Source: Tumebacillus flagellatus (GTDB taxonomy: Bacteria; Bacillota; Bacilli; Tumebacillales; Tumebacillaceae). From it: 64,000 nt of DNA. This document shows, piece after piece, positions 52,660 through 62,094 of this stretch; the stretch's first letter is position 1, and each line of letters starts with the position of its first letter. The notes below the pieces were generated by a model. That model was not told the origin of the DNA. It ran no database searches and worked only from the letters and a program-made list of their open reading frames with translations. Location of the stretch: contig NZ_JMIR01000001.1 of NCBI RefSeq assembly GCF_000714935.1, positions 31,122-95,121 on the forward strand. The letters are read 5' to 3'. The position numbers were made by a program, and so were the translations under genes.

Positions 52660-53682
52660 GTGACTCAACTGTCTGATCCGTTTGTCCTCAAAGGACTGGA
52701 ACTGAAAAACCGCATCGTCATGCCTCCGATGTGCCAATACTCCGTCACGGCCAAGGACGGCATTCCCAACGAGTGGCATTACGTGCACTATGTGTCCCGC
52801 GCTGTCGGCGGGACGGGTTTGGTGATCATCGAGATGACCGACGTTGAGCCGGACGGGCGCATCACCGACCACGACTTGGGGCTGTGGTCGGATGAGCACG
52901 TCCCGGCGTTTGCGCGGATCATCCGCGAAGTGCAAAGCTACGGCGCGAAAGTCGCCATCCAGATCGCGCACGCCGGGCGCAAAGCGGAAGACGCGCCGCA
53001 GCCGGTCGGGCCGACCGACGTTGCGTTCAGCGACCGCTATCAAAAACCGCGTGCGCTCACCACGGAAGAAGTGCGCGGGATGGTGCAGAAGTTCCAAGAC
53101 GCGGCGCGCCGTGCCGTGGAAGCGGGTGTGGACACGATTGAGTTGCACGGGGCGCACGGGTATCTGATCCATCAGTTCCTGTCCCCGGCGATCAACACCC
53201 GCAGCGATGAATACGGGCAAGACCGCGCGAAGTTCGGCGTGGAAGTGATCCAAGCGGTGAAATCGGTGATGCCGGAGTCGATGCCGCTGATCATCCGCGT
53301 GTCGGCGACGGAGTACATGGAGGGCGGGTACGATCTCGACTATGCGATTGAGTTCTGCCGCCGCTTCCAAGAAGCGGGCGTCGACATCTTCCACATCTCC
53401 AGCGGCGGCGAAGGACCCGTTGCGCCGAACCGCCGTCCGGGCAACCACGCCGGGTACCAAGTGCCGCTCGCGCACGGAATCAAGCAAGCGCTTGGCGTGC
53501 CGGTGATCGCCGTCGGCAACCTCGACGACCACGCCGTCGCCCAAGCGACGCTTGGCAACGGTCACGCCGACCTCGTCGCCGTCGGCCGCGGCATGCTCCG
53601 CGACCCGTACTGGGCGACGCACGCGCTGCGGGAGTTGGAAAAGCAAAACATCGCGCCGAAGCAGTACAAGCGGGCGTATTAA
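52660..53682 (+). CDS. namA: NADPH dehydrogenase, old yellow enzyme family
   Basis: This 340-residue flavoprotein of the YqjM type reduces activated alkenes and other electrophiles. Residues visible are MPPMCQYS (with the YqjM cysteine), QIAHAGRKA, the substrate pair in ELHGAHGYLIHQFLSP, and the FMN-phosphate segment AVGNLDD/AVGRGMLRDPYW. GTG start with GGGAGG nine bases upstream. Confidence 0.96.
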   Translation: MTQLSDPFVLKGLELKNRIVMPPMCQYSVTAKDGIPNEWHYVHYVSRAVGGTGLVIIEMTDVEPDGRITDHDLGLWSDEHVPAFARIIREVQSYGAKVAIQIAHAGRKAEDAPQPVGPTDVAFSDRYQKPRALTTEEVRGMVQKFQDAARRAVEAGVDTIELHGAHGYLIHQFLSPAINTRSDEYGQDRAKFGVEVIQAVKSVMPESMPLIIRVSATEYMEGGYDLDYAIEFCRRFQEAGVDIFHISSGGEGPVAPNRRPGNHAGYQVPLAHGIKQALGVPVIAVGNLDDHAVAQATLGNGHADLVAVGRGMLRDPYWATHALRELEKQNIAPKQYKRAY

Positions 53683-53756
53683 AAAAAAACGAACTGACTC
53701 TCAGGCTCGCGAGCATGAACCACCAAAAACACCCGCTCACGACTGCTGCGACCACA

Positions 53757-53797
53757 CCAAAAAGAGAGCCGGGCCTTCGCCCCGCTCTCTTTTTTTA
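53757..53797 (+). repeat. Terminator repeat, left copy
   Basis: The stem AGAGAGC/GCTCTCT with a GGGC...CCCC inner region and a T run follows namA. The surrounding 39 bases recur at 55781-55819 with one mismatch. The two copies bracket the ATPase-PIN island as direct repeats. Confidence 0.88.
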
Positions 53798-53842
53798 ATA
53801 AAAGGGCCTCTCGAACGAGAAACCGCACCAATCCACGAGTTC

Positions 53843-54394
53843 CTATCTCTTCCTCCTCCGATCCTTCCTGCGTCGCGGTTCCTCTTCTCCAATGTCTGCA
53901 AAGTGGATAGGCCCTGAAGGTTCAGAAGATTTTAGATCGGCGTCTGCCGTGAATAGTTCTACTGTGTATCCGCCTTCCCAATAATAGTTGGCTACCGTCC
54001 GAATGGTGGTATCTCCCAAAGATCGACTCATACTGGCGGCGACCGGAAGTTCCTCCGCCAACTTGAGCAAACCTTCTCTCCCCCACAAAACCACTTGCTC
54101 ATCAAAAGCAATCCAAGGAGTGAGTTGCTGGGCCGCACTTCTCAAAATCTCCGCTAATTTTTCTGCCGTTTCAAAACGTCTAACTCCAGCCTGCGCGATA
54201 TGATTTCCAGTCTCAATGACAGTCGCCATAGGGAGCACGAACTTCGTGTTCAGCTCTTGCTCCTCTTCAATTTTTTTCGCCACCCGTGCATGATCCCAGG
54301 GGTCATCTGTCGTTCCGCAACGATCTTTGCCGTGTACTTGCAACCAGCAACACAACATGCTGGTATCCATAATCAACAGTTTCCCCCGGCTCAT
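53843..54394 (-). CDS. PIN-like nuclease-domain protein paired with the ATPase
   Basis: This 183-residue protein is compatible with a PIN fold. Its acidic residues are placed as IMDTSMLCCWL, ATVIETGNHI, SLGDTTIRTVA and FTADADLK (D, E, D, D order), followed by a basic tail EEPRRRKDRRRKR. PIN domains are metal-dependent ribonucleases, often toxins or defence effectors. The ATG overlaps the ATPase stop by four bases, so the two are expressed together. Base composition is lower in GC than namA and the neighbouring metabolic genes. Confidence 0.75.
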   Translation of the reverse strand: MSRGKLLIMDTSMLCCWLQVHGKDRCGTTDDPWDHARVAKKIEEEQELNTKFVLPMATVIETGNHIAQAGVRRFETAEKLAEILRSAAQQLTPWIAFDEQVVLWGREGLLKLAEELPVAASMSRSLGDTTIRTVANYYWEGGYTVELFTADADLKSSEPSGPIHFADIGEEEPRRRKDRRRKR

Positions 54395-55641
54395 GGACGA
54401 TCCTTTCCTTCCTTTAGGCTTTTTTCAATTTCACCCATGCTCATCAATTTCCCGATCGTCCCCATTGCGAGGAGCTTTGGAAGATCTTCGAGGTCTTCAA
54501 GCAGGGTCAAGACACTCCAACCCGTGCTCGTATCTCGATGTGCCACCATCACAAACGGGATCATCTTAGGTCCAAGCGCATCCAACAAGGCCGGGTTGTG
54601 CGTCGTAACCAATACGTCAATCCGCCGTTGCTTGCCGATTTCCCGCAACATTTGGAGCAAGAGCCCTGCGCGTGATGGATGCAGTCCGTTATCGACCTTT
54701 TCGATCACGATCAAACTTCCTTCCGGTCGTGTTAGCAAAGCGGTCAAGATCCCTAAGAAACGGAGAGTACCGTCAGACATGCCGTCCGCATCCACAAGCA
54801 GAGGTTTTTGACCTACCGCCAAGACTTCCTCGCATAAGAGTTGGGCTTCCTTATTCAGCGGAGGGATCACGTTCGAAAAAACTCGTTTGATGGATTGTTC
54901 CGGTAGATGGGAGAGGTATTTAGAGAGTGTTTGCTCTACCGTTTGCTTGGTTTTTTCGGGCAATGACGCTAGAACTCCCGCTACGTTTGAAGCGTCTGGA
55001 TTCAAGTTCCGTGTAATCTTTGAGTTCTTATGATTCCGCATGTGGCTTGGGATTGGGTCTAATACAAATAGATTCTTAAACAGTTCTCCGAGGGTGTTAA
55101 AGCGACCGCCTTTTTGTGTTTTTTGTACAGAAGTAAAGGCTTGACTGAGGATACAGCGATTGTTATCAAAAAGGACAATTGATTCGCTCGCCTCAAAGAC
55201 GACACCGATTTTTCCCTCTACAGGTACTGGAATCGCCTCATAGACGACAACACGCTTCGATTGTTCCGATTCTTCCTGATCAGAAACCTCTACCAATTTT
55301 TCATAAACTAAAGCAGCTTGCCCTTGTTCTGTCGAAATCGTAATCGAATACTCCAAATCACGTTCCTCATCCATTTCTACCAAAACTTCTAGCAAAAAAG
55401 TATTTCCTGGCTGACGAGCAGCCCATTGCATTCCACCGCGAATGCCTGAAAGCACGGACTCATTGCCCTCCAAGGCTTCTTGCAAATTCCCCGCCAAGAT
55501 CATACGATGCAGGAACAAAAGCCCGTCCACAACATTGGATTTCCCGCTTGCGTTTGTCCCTACAAGCACCGTGAGCGGGTCTAGATACAGAATCGAATCC
55601 TCAAAACTTTTCCAATCACGAAAACGTATTTCCTTTATCAT
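54391..55641 (-). CDS. ABC-type (RecF/OLD-like, AAA_21) ATPase
   Basis: This 416-residue cytoplasmic ATPase has Walker A VLVGTNASGKSNVVDG near residue 30, a long diverged middle, signature-like VDADGMSDGTLRFLGILTAL, Walker B LIVIEKVDNGLHPSRAG, and the His-switch LVTTHNPALLDAL. It has the SMC/RecF-like domain order but no TOPRIM or other nuclease of its own; the PIN gene supplies one. The gene is AT-richer than its surroundings. ATG at 55641 behind AGGAG. Confidence 0.85.
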   Translation of the reverse strand: MIKEIRFRDWKSFEDSILYLDPLTVLVGTNASGKSNVVDGLLFLHRMILAGNLQEALEGNESVLSGIRGGMQWAARQPGNTFLLEVLVEMDEERDLEYSITISTEQGQAALVYEKLVEVSDQEESEQSKRVVVYEAIPVPVEGKIGVVFEASESIVLFDNNRCILSQAFTSVQKTQKGGRFNTLGELFKNLFVLDPIPSHMRNHKNSKITRNLNPDASNVAGVLASLPEKTKQTVEQTLSKYLSHLPEQSIKRVFSNVIPPLNKEAQLLCEEVLAVGQKPLLVDADGMSDGTLRFLGILTALLTRPEGSLIVIEKVDNGLHPSRAGLLLQMLREIGKQRRIDVLVTTHNPALLDALGPKMIPFVMVAHRDTSTGWSVLTLLEDLEDLPKLLAMGTIGKLMSMGEIEKSLKEGKDRP

Positions 55642-55780
55642 CTGGCAACCGCTCCTGCGTCTACGTCTTTGCCCATCTTTTCCCTACTGAGATTCAAAAA
55701 TCCTGCGAAAACAAGAAAAATAGGTCTTCAAGTTTCATTATTGACTTCAGTGTTGCTTCACAGTCGAACTCTTGCAGTAT

Positions 55781-55819
55781 CCAAAAAGAGAGCCGGGCCT
55801 CCGCCCCGCTCTCTTTTTT
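55781..55819. repeat. Terminator repeat, right copy
   Basis: A near-identical copy of 53757-53797 (single T/C difference in the loop), here beyond the ATPase start and downstream of the truncated actP on the minus strand. The hairpin can act in both directions. Confidence 0.88.
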
Positions 55820-55848
55820 CCGCTCTGTGTGTGTTTTCCCTTCGTGCT

Positions 55849-56370
55849 TTAGTGCTCCACCGCTCCGTGTGCCCCTACCCCCGTATTGGCACGAACCACA
55901 ATCTCTTCGAAGTTGTCTTTGTGTTTTTTCGTGTACAACTTCGCTCCGACGAACGCTCCGAGGAAACCGAGCGGCACGGAGATCACAGCCGGGTTCTTCA
56001 GCGGGAAGATCGCCGTCGCCGCGTCCATCACGTTTGGCGAGAGCAAGATCAGCCCGACCGACCCGATCAGCCCGGTCAGCATCCCCGCGACCGCGCCGCC
56101 CGTGTTGAACTTCTTCCAGAACAACGTGAACAGAATCACCGGCAAGTTCGAGCTCGCCGCCACGCAGAACGCAAGCGACACCAGGAAGGACACGTTCATT
56201 TTTTGCGCGCCAAGAGCCAACAAGATCGAAAAAACCGCTATGCCCACCGAGGCCCAACGCGCCGCCTTCATCTGCTCTTTCTCCGTCGCTTTGCCCTGAC
56301 GCAGCACATGCGAGTAGAAGTCATGCGCAAACGCCGACGCCGCCGAAATCACCAGATACAACCAACCCAA
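55849..56370 (-). pseudogene. actP: Cation/acetate symporter, C-terminal fragment
   Basis: About 173 residues with roughly four membrane helices read as the last third of an SSS-family acetate permease (VISAASAFAHDFYSHVLRQG; NLPVILFTLFWKKFNTGGAV; GLIGSVGLILLSPNVMDA). ActP is normally over 500 residues. Immediately upstream (56371-56425) the sequence turns AT-rich and unrelated, so the first two-thirds are missing. It is broken next to the ATPase-PIN island. Confidence 0.88.
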
Positions 56371-56425
56371 TTCCCAACAGTTTTGAATTTAAAAATCATA
56401 ACCCTCTGACTACTACAAACTACAA

Positions 56426-56456
56426 GAAAAAGCGACGGCCTAGAACCGTCGCTTTT
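56426..56456 (-). terminator. Terminator after the ferredoxin gene
   Basis: The stem AAAAGCGACGG/CCGTCGCTTTT surrounds a short loop, past the ferredoxin stop. Confidence 0.85.
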
Positions 56457-56465
56457 CCACATTGC

Positions 56466-56813
56466 CTATTGATTCTCTTCTTTCTCGCGCCGCGCCGCCT
56501 CCAACTGCAAGCGAATCGTGCGGCGCAGCGGGTCTTCCGGGATCGTCACGACGGCATCGCCCGTGACGTTGCACTGGCAACCCAGCCGAAATCCGTCCGC
56601 CACCATCCGGTCGCTCAACATGTGCTTCTCCATGCGGCTGAGCGGCGGGAGCGGCGTCTCTGATTGCACTTGCACTTTGCAGGTCGTGCAAGCGCCCCGC
56701 CCGCCGCATTTGCTTGGCAACATCACTTTGGCCGACCGCGCCGCCGCCAAGAGGCTCACCCCGGTGCGCACGTCGACCGTCTTGCCGTGCGGCTCAAACC
56801 GAATCTTGTTCAC
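56466..56813 (-). CDS. [2Fe-2S] ferredoxin
   Basis: This 115-residue plant-type ferredoxin has cluster cysteines CGGRGACTTC plus a distal Cys in GFRLGCQCNV. The N-terminus is MNKIRFEPHGKTVDVRTGVS and a charged C-terminal helix follows. It is a small soluble electron carrier with unknown partner. It overlaps the DUF309 gene by ATGA. Confidence 0.93.
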   Translation of the reverse strand: MNKIRFEPHGKTVDVRTGVSLLAAARSAKVMLPSKCGGRGACTTCKVQVQSETPLPPLSRMEKHMLSDRMVADGFRLGCQCNVTGDAVVTIPEDPLRRTIRLQLEAARREKEENQ

Positions 56814-57244
56814 GCGTCGTCCCCCTCTCCTTCCTCGTCAAGCGGAACCACCGGCTCTTCCGGAAGCACCGTCCCGTCCTCCAGCCGCATGTCGATCGGG
56901 TGCACCCCGAGCGCCAACGCTTCCTCGCGCTCCATCTCGATCACGTTCGGGATGCGCAGGAGCGCGTCGTCGATGTAGTCCAGCACCCGTTGCACATCGA
57001 GCGCCCGAAACTGCGGCGCGTACGGCGTCAACAGCTCCCGCGCCCGCGTGAACAGTGCCCGGCAACCGGCGATGTTGCCCGAATGCAAGTGGTACAACGC
57101 CACCGCCACTTGAATCAAACCTTTATAAAAATCGATGCGCTCGCCGTGCCAATACCCCTCCAGCACTTCATGCGCCTCAAAATACTGCCGCCTGTTCATG
57201 TACAGCAAAAAATCCAACACTTCCTCCGGATGCTGCTGCGCCAT
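56810..57244 (-). CDS. DUF309 family protein
   Basis: This 144-residue helical protein has the family motif YFEAHEVLEGYWHG and FYKGLIQVAVALYHLHSGN. Function is unknown. ATG at 57244 with AAGAGG eight bases upstream was preferred to GTG codons just before it. It overlaps the ferredoxin start. Confidence 0.9.
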   Translation of the reverse strand: MAQQHPEEVLDFLLYMNRRQYFEAHEVLEGYWHGERIDFYKGLIQVAVALYHLHSGNIAGCRALFTRARELLTPYAPQFRALDVQRVLDYIDDALLRIPNVIEMEREEALALGVHPIDMRLEDGTVLPEEPVVPLDEEGEGDDA

Positions 57245-57321
57245 CTCCACCACCTCTTTCCTTTCTAGTATACACCAATTGAATCGTGCAACCGCTTGTT
57301 TGCATGGATCGAAAAAGAGTA

Positions 57322-57350
57322 TTGATATCTGAAGGGTTGTTTGTTATATT
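57322..57350 (+). promoter_or_regulatory. Probable promoter of the alpha-amylase gene
   Basis: TTGATA (57322-57327), 17 bases, TATATT (57345-57350), about 70 bases before the amylase start and just upstream of the cre-like site. Confidence 0.65.
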
Positions 57351-57358
57351 GTGACTAG

Positions 57359-58960
<1,602 letters not shown>

Positions 58961-58976
58961 GACTTCCCGTGAAAAA

Positions 58977-59006
58977 AAGACCTGTCCCGTGGGGGGCGGG
59001 TCTTTT
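58977..59006 (+). terminator. Terminator after the alpha-amylase gene
   Basis: The stem AGACC-TGTCCC/GGGCGGGTCT is followed by TTTTT. Confidence 0.8.
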
Positions 59007-59025
59007 TCATATAAAACACGTCCTT

Positions 59026-59190
59026 CGGGAACAAGTCTTTTTTCTAAAAAAACTATTCATCAGGAGCAAGTCGTTTTTCAAAAACCCACTCCTCGGGAGC
59101 AAGTCATTTTTCAAAAGCCCACTCCTCGGGAGCAAGTCGTTTTTCAAAAGCCCACACCTCGGAACCGGTCTTTTTTTTCCTGCACACCTG
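59026..59190. repeat. Tandem 33-bp repeat array
   Basis: Three clean 33-bp units (59061-59093, 59094-59126, 59127-59159; starting CGGGAGCAAGTCGTTTTTCA) are flanked by a degenerate unit on each side. They lie in the noncoding gap between the amylase terminator and the ogt stop. Open frames through it on both strands are repetitive and lack starts, so I do not call a gene. Confidence 0.92.
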
Positions 59191-59196
59191 AAGTTT

Positions 59197-59685
59197 TTAC
59201 TCCAAGCCCTCCATATCAAGGAGCTCTCTTTTCATCGCAAGCCCTCCGCGATACCCTGTAAGGCTGCCGGAGCTGCCGATCACTCGATGGCACGGCACCA
59301 AGATCGGCACGGGATTCGCACCGTTTGCCGCGCCGACAGCCCGTACTGCCCGCGGGCGGCCGACACGCTCGGCGATCTCTCGATAGCTGCGCGTCTCTCC
59401 GGCGGGAATCTGCGCAACCGCTTGCCACACGAGTCGCTGGAACTCCGTCCCCCGCAAATCAAGCGCACTCGCAAACACGCGCCGCTCCCCGCGATAATAC
59501 TCCTCCAACTCCCGCACCGCATCCGCCAACGCCGCTCCGTCTTCCCGCAACTCCGCACCCGGCATCGCCTTGCTCACCCACGCCCGCAACGTCTCCCACG
59601 ATTCATTGGGCAGCGTGATGCAACAAATCCCCCGCTCCGTCGCGGCTATATACAACTCCCGAAATCTCGTCCACTTCACGATCAT
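59197..59685 (-). CDS. ogt: Methylated-DNA--protein-cysteine methyltransferase
   Basis: This 162-residue repair protein transfers methyl from O6-methylguanine to its own Cys in VPILVPCHRVIG. Upstream are the helix-turn-helix segment (ETRSYREIAERVGRP; RAVGAANGANP). The N-terminal domain is short and divergent. It follows adaA by one base, so it is an inducible alkylation-response operon. Confidence 0.95.
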   Translation of the reverse strand: MIVKWTRFRELYIAATERGICCITLPNESWETLRAWVSKAMPGAELREDGAALADAVRELEEYYRGERRVFASALDLRGTEFQRLVWQAVAQIPAGETRSYREIAERVGRPRAVRAVGAANGANPVPILVPCHRVIGSSGSLTGYRGGLAMKRELLDMEGLE

Positions 59686-59686
59686 C

Positions 59687-60232
59687 TCACGGCCTCCCTC
59701 CCCGATACTGCGTCGGCGTCTGCCCCGTCCGCGAATGAAACACCGTCGAGAAGTGCGACAAGTTCACGAACCCGACCTGCCCCGCCACATCGGTCACGCT
59801 CCACTCCGTTTCCCGCAGCAGCCGTTTCGCTTCCCGCATCCGCACGTCCAACAAAAACTCCCCCGGCGTCTGCCCGGTTTCACGCTTAAACATCCGATGC
59901 AGATGATGCGGACTCATCTTCAACTCGTCCGCCAACACATCCAAACTGAGCCCCTCGCCAAAGCGTTTTTCAATCAACGCCTGCACTTGCGCGGCCGCAT
60001 CTCCGCCCGCGCCGCGCCACACCGCTTCTTCCGGCCGGCAGCGCTTGCAGGCGCGAAACCCTTGCGCCATCGCGTCTTCTGCCGTCGCAAACACCGACAC
60101 GTTCTCCCGCTTCGGCGTCCGCGACTTGCACGACGGCCGGCAAAAAATGCCCGTCGTCCGCACCCCGTAAAAAAACACTCCGTCACTCCCGCTGTCACAA
60201 CTCTCAATCGCCCGCCATTGCCGCTCTTCCAT
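59687..60232 (-). CDS. adaA: AdaA-type methylphosphotriester-DNA sensor and AraC-family regulator
   Basis: This 181-residue protein has an N-terminal Ada zinc domain with FYGVRTTGIFCRPSCKSRTP and FRACKRCRPEE (four Cys, the first taking the methyl), then an AraC helix-turn-helix (SLDVLADELKMSPHHLHRMF; VGFVNLSHFSTVFHSRTG). It activates itself and the adjacent ogt after methylation damage. Confidence 0.95.
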   Translation of the reverse strand: MEERQWRAIESCDSGSDGVFFYGVRTTGIFCRPSCKSRTPKRENVSVFATAEDAMAQGFRACKRCRPEEAVWRGAGGDAAAQVQALIEKRFGEGLSLDVLADELKMSPHHLHRMFKRETGQTPGEFLLDVRMREAKRLLRETEWSVTDVAGQVGFVNLSHFSTVFHSRTGQTPTQYRGGRP

Positions 60233-60317
60233 CCGGACCGCCCTCCTTCTCCTTGCATCAAGTGTACCTCACCCGCCTGCCGTCCGGCACCCTCTGCGAA
60301 TGAAGAGTCAAAATCAC

Positions 60318-60346
60318 AAAAAAGCCCCCGCATCTCTGCGGAGGCT
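60318..60346 (-). terminator. Terminator after the small minus-strand gene at 60416
   Basis: The stem AGCCCCCGCA/TGCGGAGGCT with a short loop is followed by a T run on the minus strand. Confidence 0.65.
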
Positions 60347-60415
60347 TCCGTCATATGTCTCAAAAAAATCAACTATTGGTATGTCACATTGAATCCGTTT
60401 ACAACTCCGCGAAAC

Positions 60416-60592
60416 TTAAGCCGCGCCGATGAAGTTCAACGCCACGAACCAATCGTACTCTTCCTCCAGCCCGTGGGACTCCAATTCGCGGTAATACGAG
60501 AGGAATTCTTCGCTGGTCATGCCGAAGCGTTGCTCGCACTCTCGGATGTAGTCCTTCAATTGGGCATGTTTGCGGTCGATGTAGTCTTGCAT
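60416..60592 (-). CDS. Small acidic helical hypothetical protein
   Basis: A 58-residue protein not recognised, reading MQDYIDRKHAQLKDYIRECE and ending DWFVALNFIGAA. It is predicted wholly helical, with many Glu. AGAGGGGA lies upstream of ATG 60592. An in-frame start 13 codons earlier is less well supported. Single gene with its own terminator. Confidence 0.6.
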   Translation of the reverse strand: MQDYIDRKHAQLKDYIRECEQRFGMTSEEFLSYYRELESHGLEEEYDWFVALNFIGAA

Positions 60593-60773
60593 GGTAGGCA
60601 GTTCCCCTCTCCAAAAGATTCGTGCTCTCAACTGACCTCAGTATATCATATATGCTCACACCCGTCGATATATGACATACTATTTGTCTTAAAATACCTC
60701 TTTGTCACCACGCAAGACATCAGCCCATACACTGCACCAAGACAGAGTTGGCAAGGAAATGGAGGTCATGGAC

Positions 60774-61040
60774 ATGTTGCATCCGCTTGTGCAGGAAAAT
60801 TACTACTTGCGGCAGCGAGTTCAGGAGTTGGAGCGCGAAGTCCAACACATCCGGCTGATGTTGGCGGCGAAGACGTTGATGATCGGCAAACTGGAGATCC
60901 GAGTGGACAGCATCAATTTAGACCAGTTCTCCGGCACCTTCCAAATCGGCGTATCGCATTCGGCGGATCTCAACGAGGGCGAAAACAGCGGTTGCGTCAA
61001 ACTCCCGCACCTGCCGGAACGCCCGGTCATGGAGATCTAA
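60774..61040 (+). CDS. GerPC-like spore germination protein
   Basis: This 88-residue protein has an N-terminal coiled coil (ENYYLRQRVQELEREVQHIR) and a C-terminal segment VDSINLDQFSGTFQIGVSHS resembling the ending of GerPC (I-x-x-x-Q/L-x-G-T-L-N-I-G). GerP proteins help germinants cross the spore coat. It is shorter than typical GerPC, and no other gerP genes are adjacent. ATG 60774 has GGAGG eight bases upstream; earlier in-frame starts exist. The next gene follows two bases after the stop. Confidence 0.6.
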   Translation: MLHPLVQENYYLRQRVQELEREVQHIRLMLAAKTLMIGKLEIRVDSINLDQFSGTFQIGVSHSADLNEGENSGCVKLPHLPERPVMEI

Positions 61041-61042
61041 CC

Positions 61043-61738
61043 GTGCCGGACAAAACAGACCCCCAAACCAAAACCCTGATCGCCCTCGGGGACTCGATCA
61101 CAGCCGGGGTCGGCGGCAAATGGAACCGGGGCTATCCCGCGCATCTCGCCAAGCTCCTCGAAGCCAAATACCCCGGCCTCGACCTGATCAACTGGGGCAT
61201 CCCGGGGCTTACGATCCCGCGCTTGACCAAAGCGCTGCAGCGGGGTGATCATCTCTACGACAAGCTCGCCGCCGCCGACTGGATCGTGATGACGATCGGC
61301 GGCAACGACATCATCAACGCTTTCCCCAAGCACTTCGCCGAAACCGCGAAACTGAATCTGGAGACGCAAGCCCTCGCCCGCGAACTCGACCTCTTGCTGG
61401 CAACGTTGCTCTCGCTGACCGCCTGCCCGATCTACCTCGGCGATCTCTACAACCCGTTCCCCCAGTCGCAGGCGGCCGAGCTGATCATCTCCACCCTGAA
61501 CCGCGAGCACCTCGAACCGCTGTCCCGCCGTTACCAAAACCTGCACCTCGTGCGGCTCTCGACCGTATTGCGCGGCCAAGAGTCCCGCACGATCCAATAC
61601 TTCAAAACCGGCACGATCCGCGACATGAAGCGCTTCTTCCGCCGTCCGATCCACCCGAACGACGAAGGGCACCAACTGATCGCCGACGCGTTCTACCGCG
61701 CGATGATCCCGCGCCTTCACCCGCCCAAAAAGCCCTGA
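61043..61738 (+). CDS. GDSL/SGNH-family hydrolase
   Basis: This 231-residue esterase/lipase-type hydrolase has the SGNH blocks ALGDSITAGVGG (Ser), WGIPGLT (Gly), IGGNDI (Asn) and HPNDEGHQLIA (Asp/His). No signal peptide is present. GTG at 61043 was chosen with GGAG upstream. A very long upstream frame that runs over the Ada region is spurious. Coupled to the GerPC-like gene by a two-base gap, which suggests a spore-related role. Confidence 0.93.
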   Translation: MPDKTDPQTKTLIALGDSITAGVGGKWNRGYPAHLAKLLEAKYPGLDLINWGIPGLTIPRLTKALQRGDHLYDKLAAADWIVMTIGGNDIINAFPKHFAETAKLNLETQALARELDLLLATLLSLTACPIYLGDLYNPFPQSQAAELIISTLNREHLEPLSRRYQNLHLVRLSTVLRGQESRTIQYFKTGTIRDMKRFFRRPIHPNDEGHQLIADAFYRAMIPRLHPPKKP

Positions 61739-61843
61739 TCTCCACGTTTGTCCGTGTGCATCCACTCCTGTCCGGCATACGCTAAGAGCAGAACGACAAA
61801 CAGAGAGCACAACCCAAAAAACAACATGAAGGAGTGTTGCAAC

Positions 61844-61978
61844 ATGAGTGGAACAGCAGCAGCGGTTGGCGGGTACGGTATGGGGATGTTCGGCGGGTTT
61901 ACGCGTTGGGCGATTGTCTTCTTGATTATCTTCGTCCTGTTCTTCCTTTTCGTCCCGGAAGTCGGCTACGGCTGCTAG
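61844..61978 (+). CDS. YjcZ-family small membrane protein (copy 2)
   Basis: A 44-residue protein with a Gly/Tyr/Met-rich start (GGYGMGMFGGFTRW), a single helix (AIVFLIIFVLFFLFVP) and the ending EVGYGC. AAGGAG precedes the ATG. Its membrane segment is nearly identical to copies at 40791 and 62802. Confidence 0.87.
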   Translation: MSGTAAAVGGYGMGMFGGFTRWAIVFLIIFVLFFLFVPEVGYGC

Positions 61979-61992
61979 GAACGACTGAACGA

Positions 61993-62027
61993 AACGGCGG
62001 CGCTCTTCGGAGGTCGCCGTTTTTTTG
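61993..62027 (+). terminator. Terminator after yjcZ copy 2
   Basis: The stem AAACGGCG/CGCCGTTT is followed by a T run. Confidence 0.85.
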
Positions 62028-62052
62028 TGTGCCTGCGCCCGTCTGCCTGCAT

Positions 62053-62078
62053 CAAAAAAGCGGGCATCTCTGCCCGCC
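62053..62078 (-). terminator. Terminator after the GMP-repeat gene
   Basis: The stem GCGGGCA/TGCCCGC with a four-base loop is followed by TTTTTT on the minus strand. Confidence 0.85.
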
Positions 62079-62094
62079 TGCTGCGATCCGCCTG

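Noticed and set aside
59026-59190. 33-bp units as a CRISPR array
   Set aside because: The units are directly adjacent with no spacers, and no cas genes are present.
59570-61738. A 722-codon plus-strand open frame covering the adaA/ogt region and the GDSL gene
   Set aside because: Only the last 231 residues show a protein family (SGNH hydrolase). The rest is antisense to adaA and intergenic DNA, with Arg/Pro-rich composition typical of a shadow frame in GC-rich DNA.
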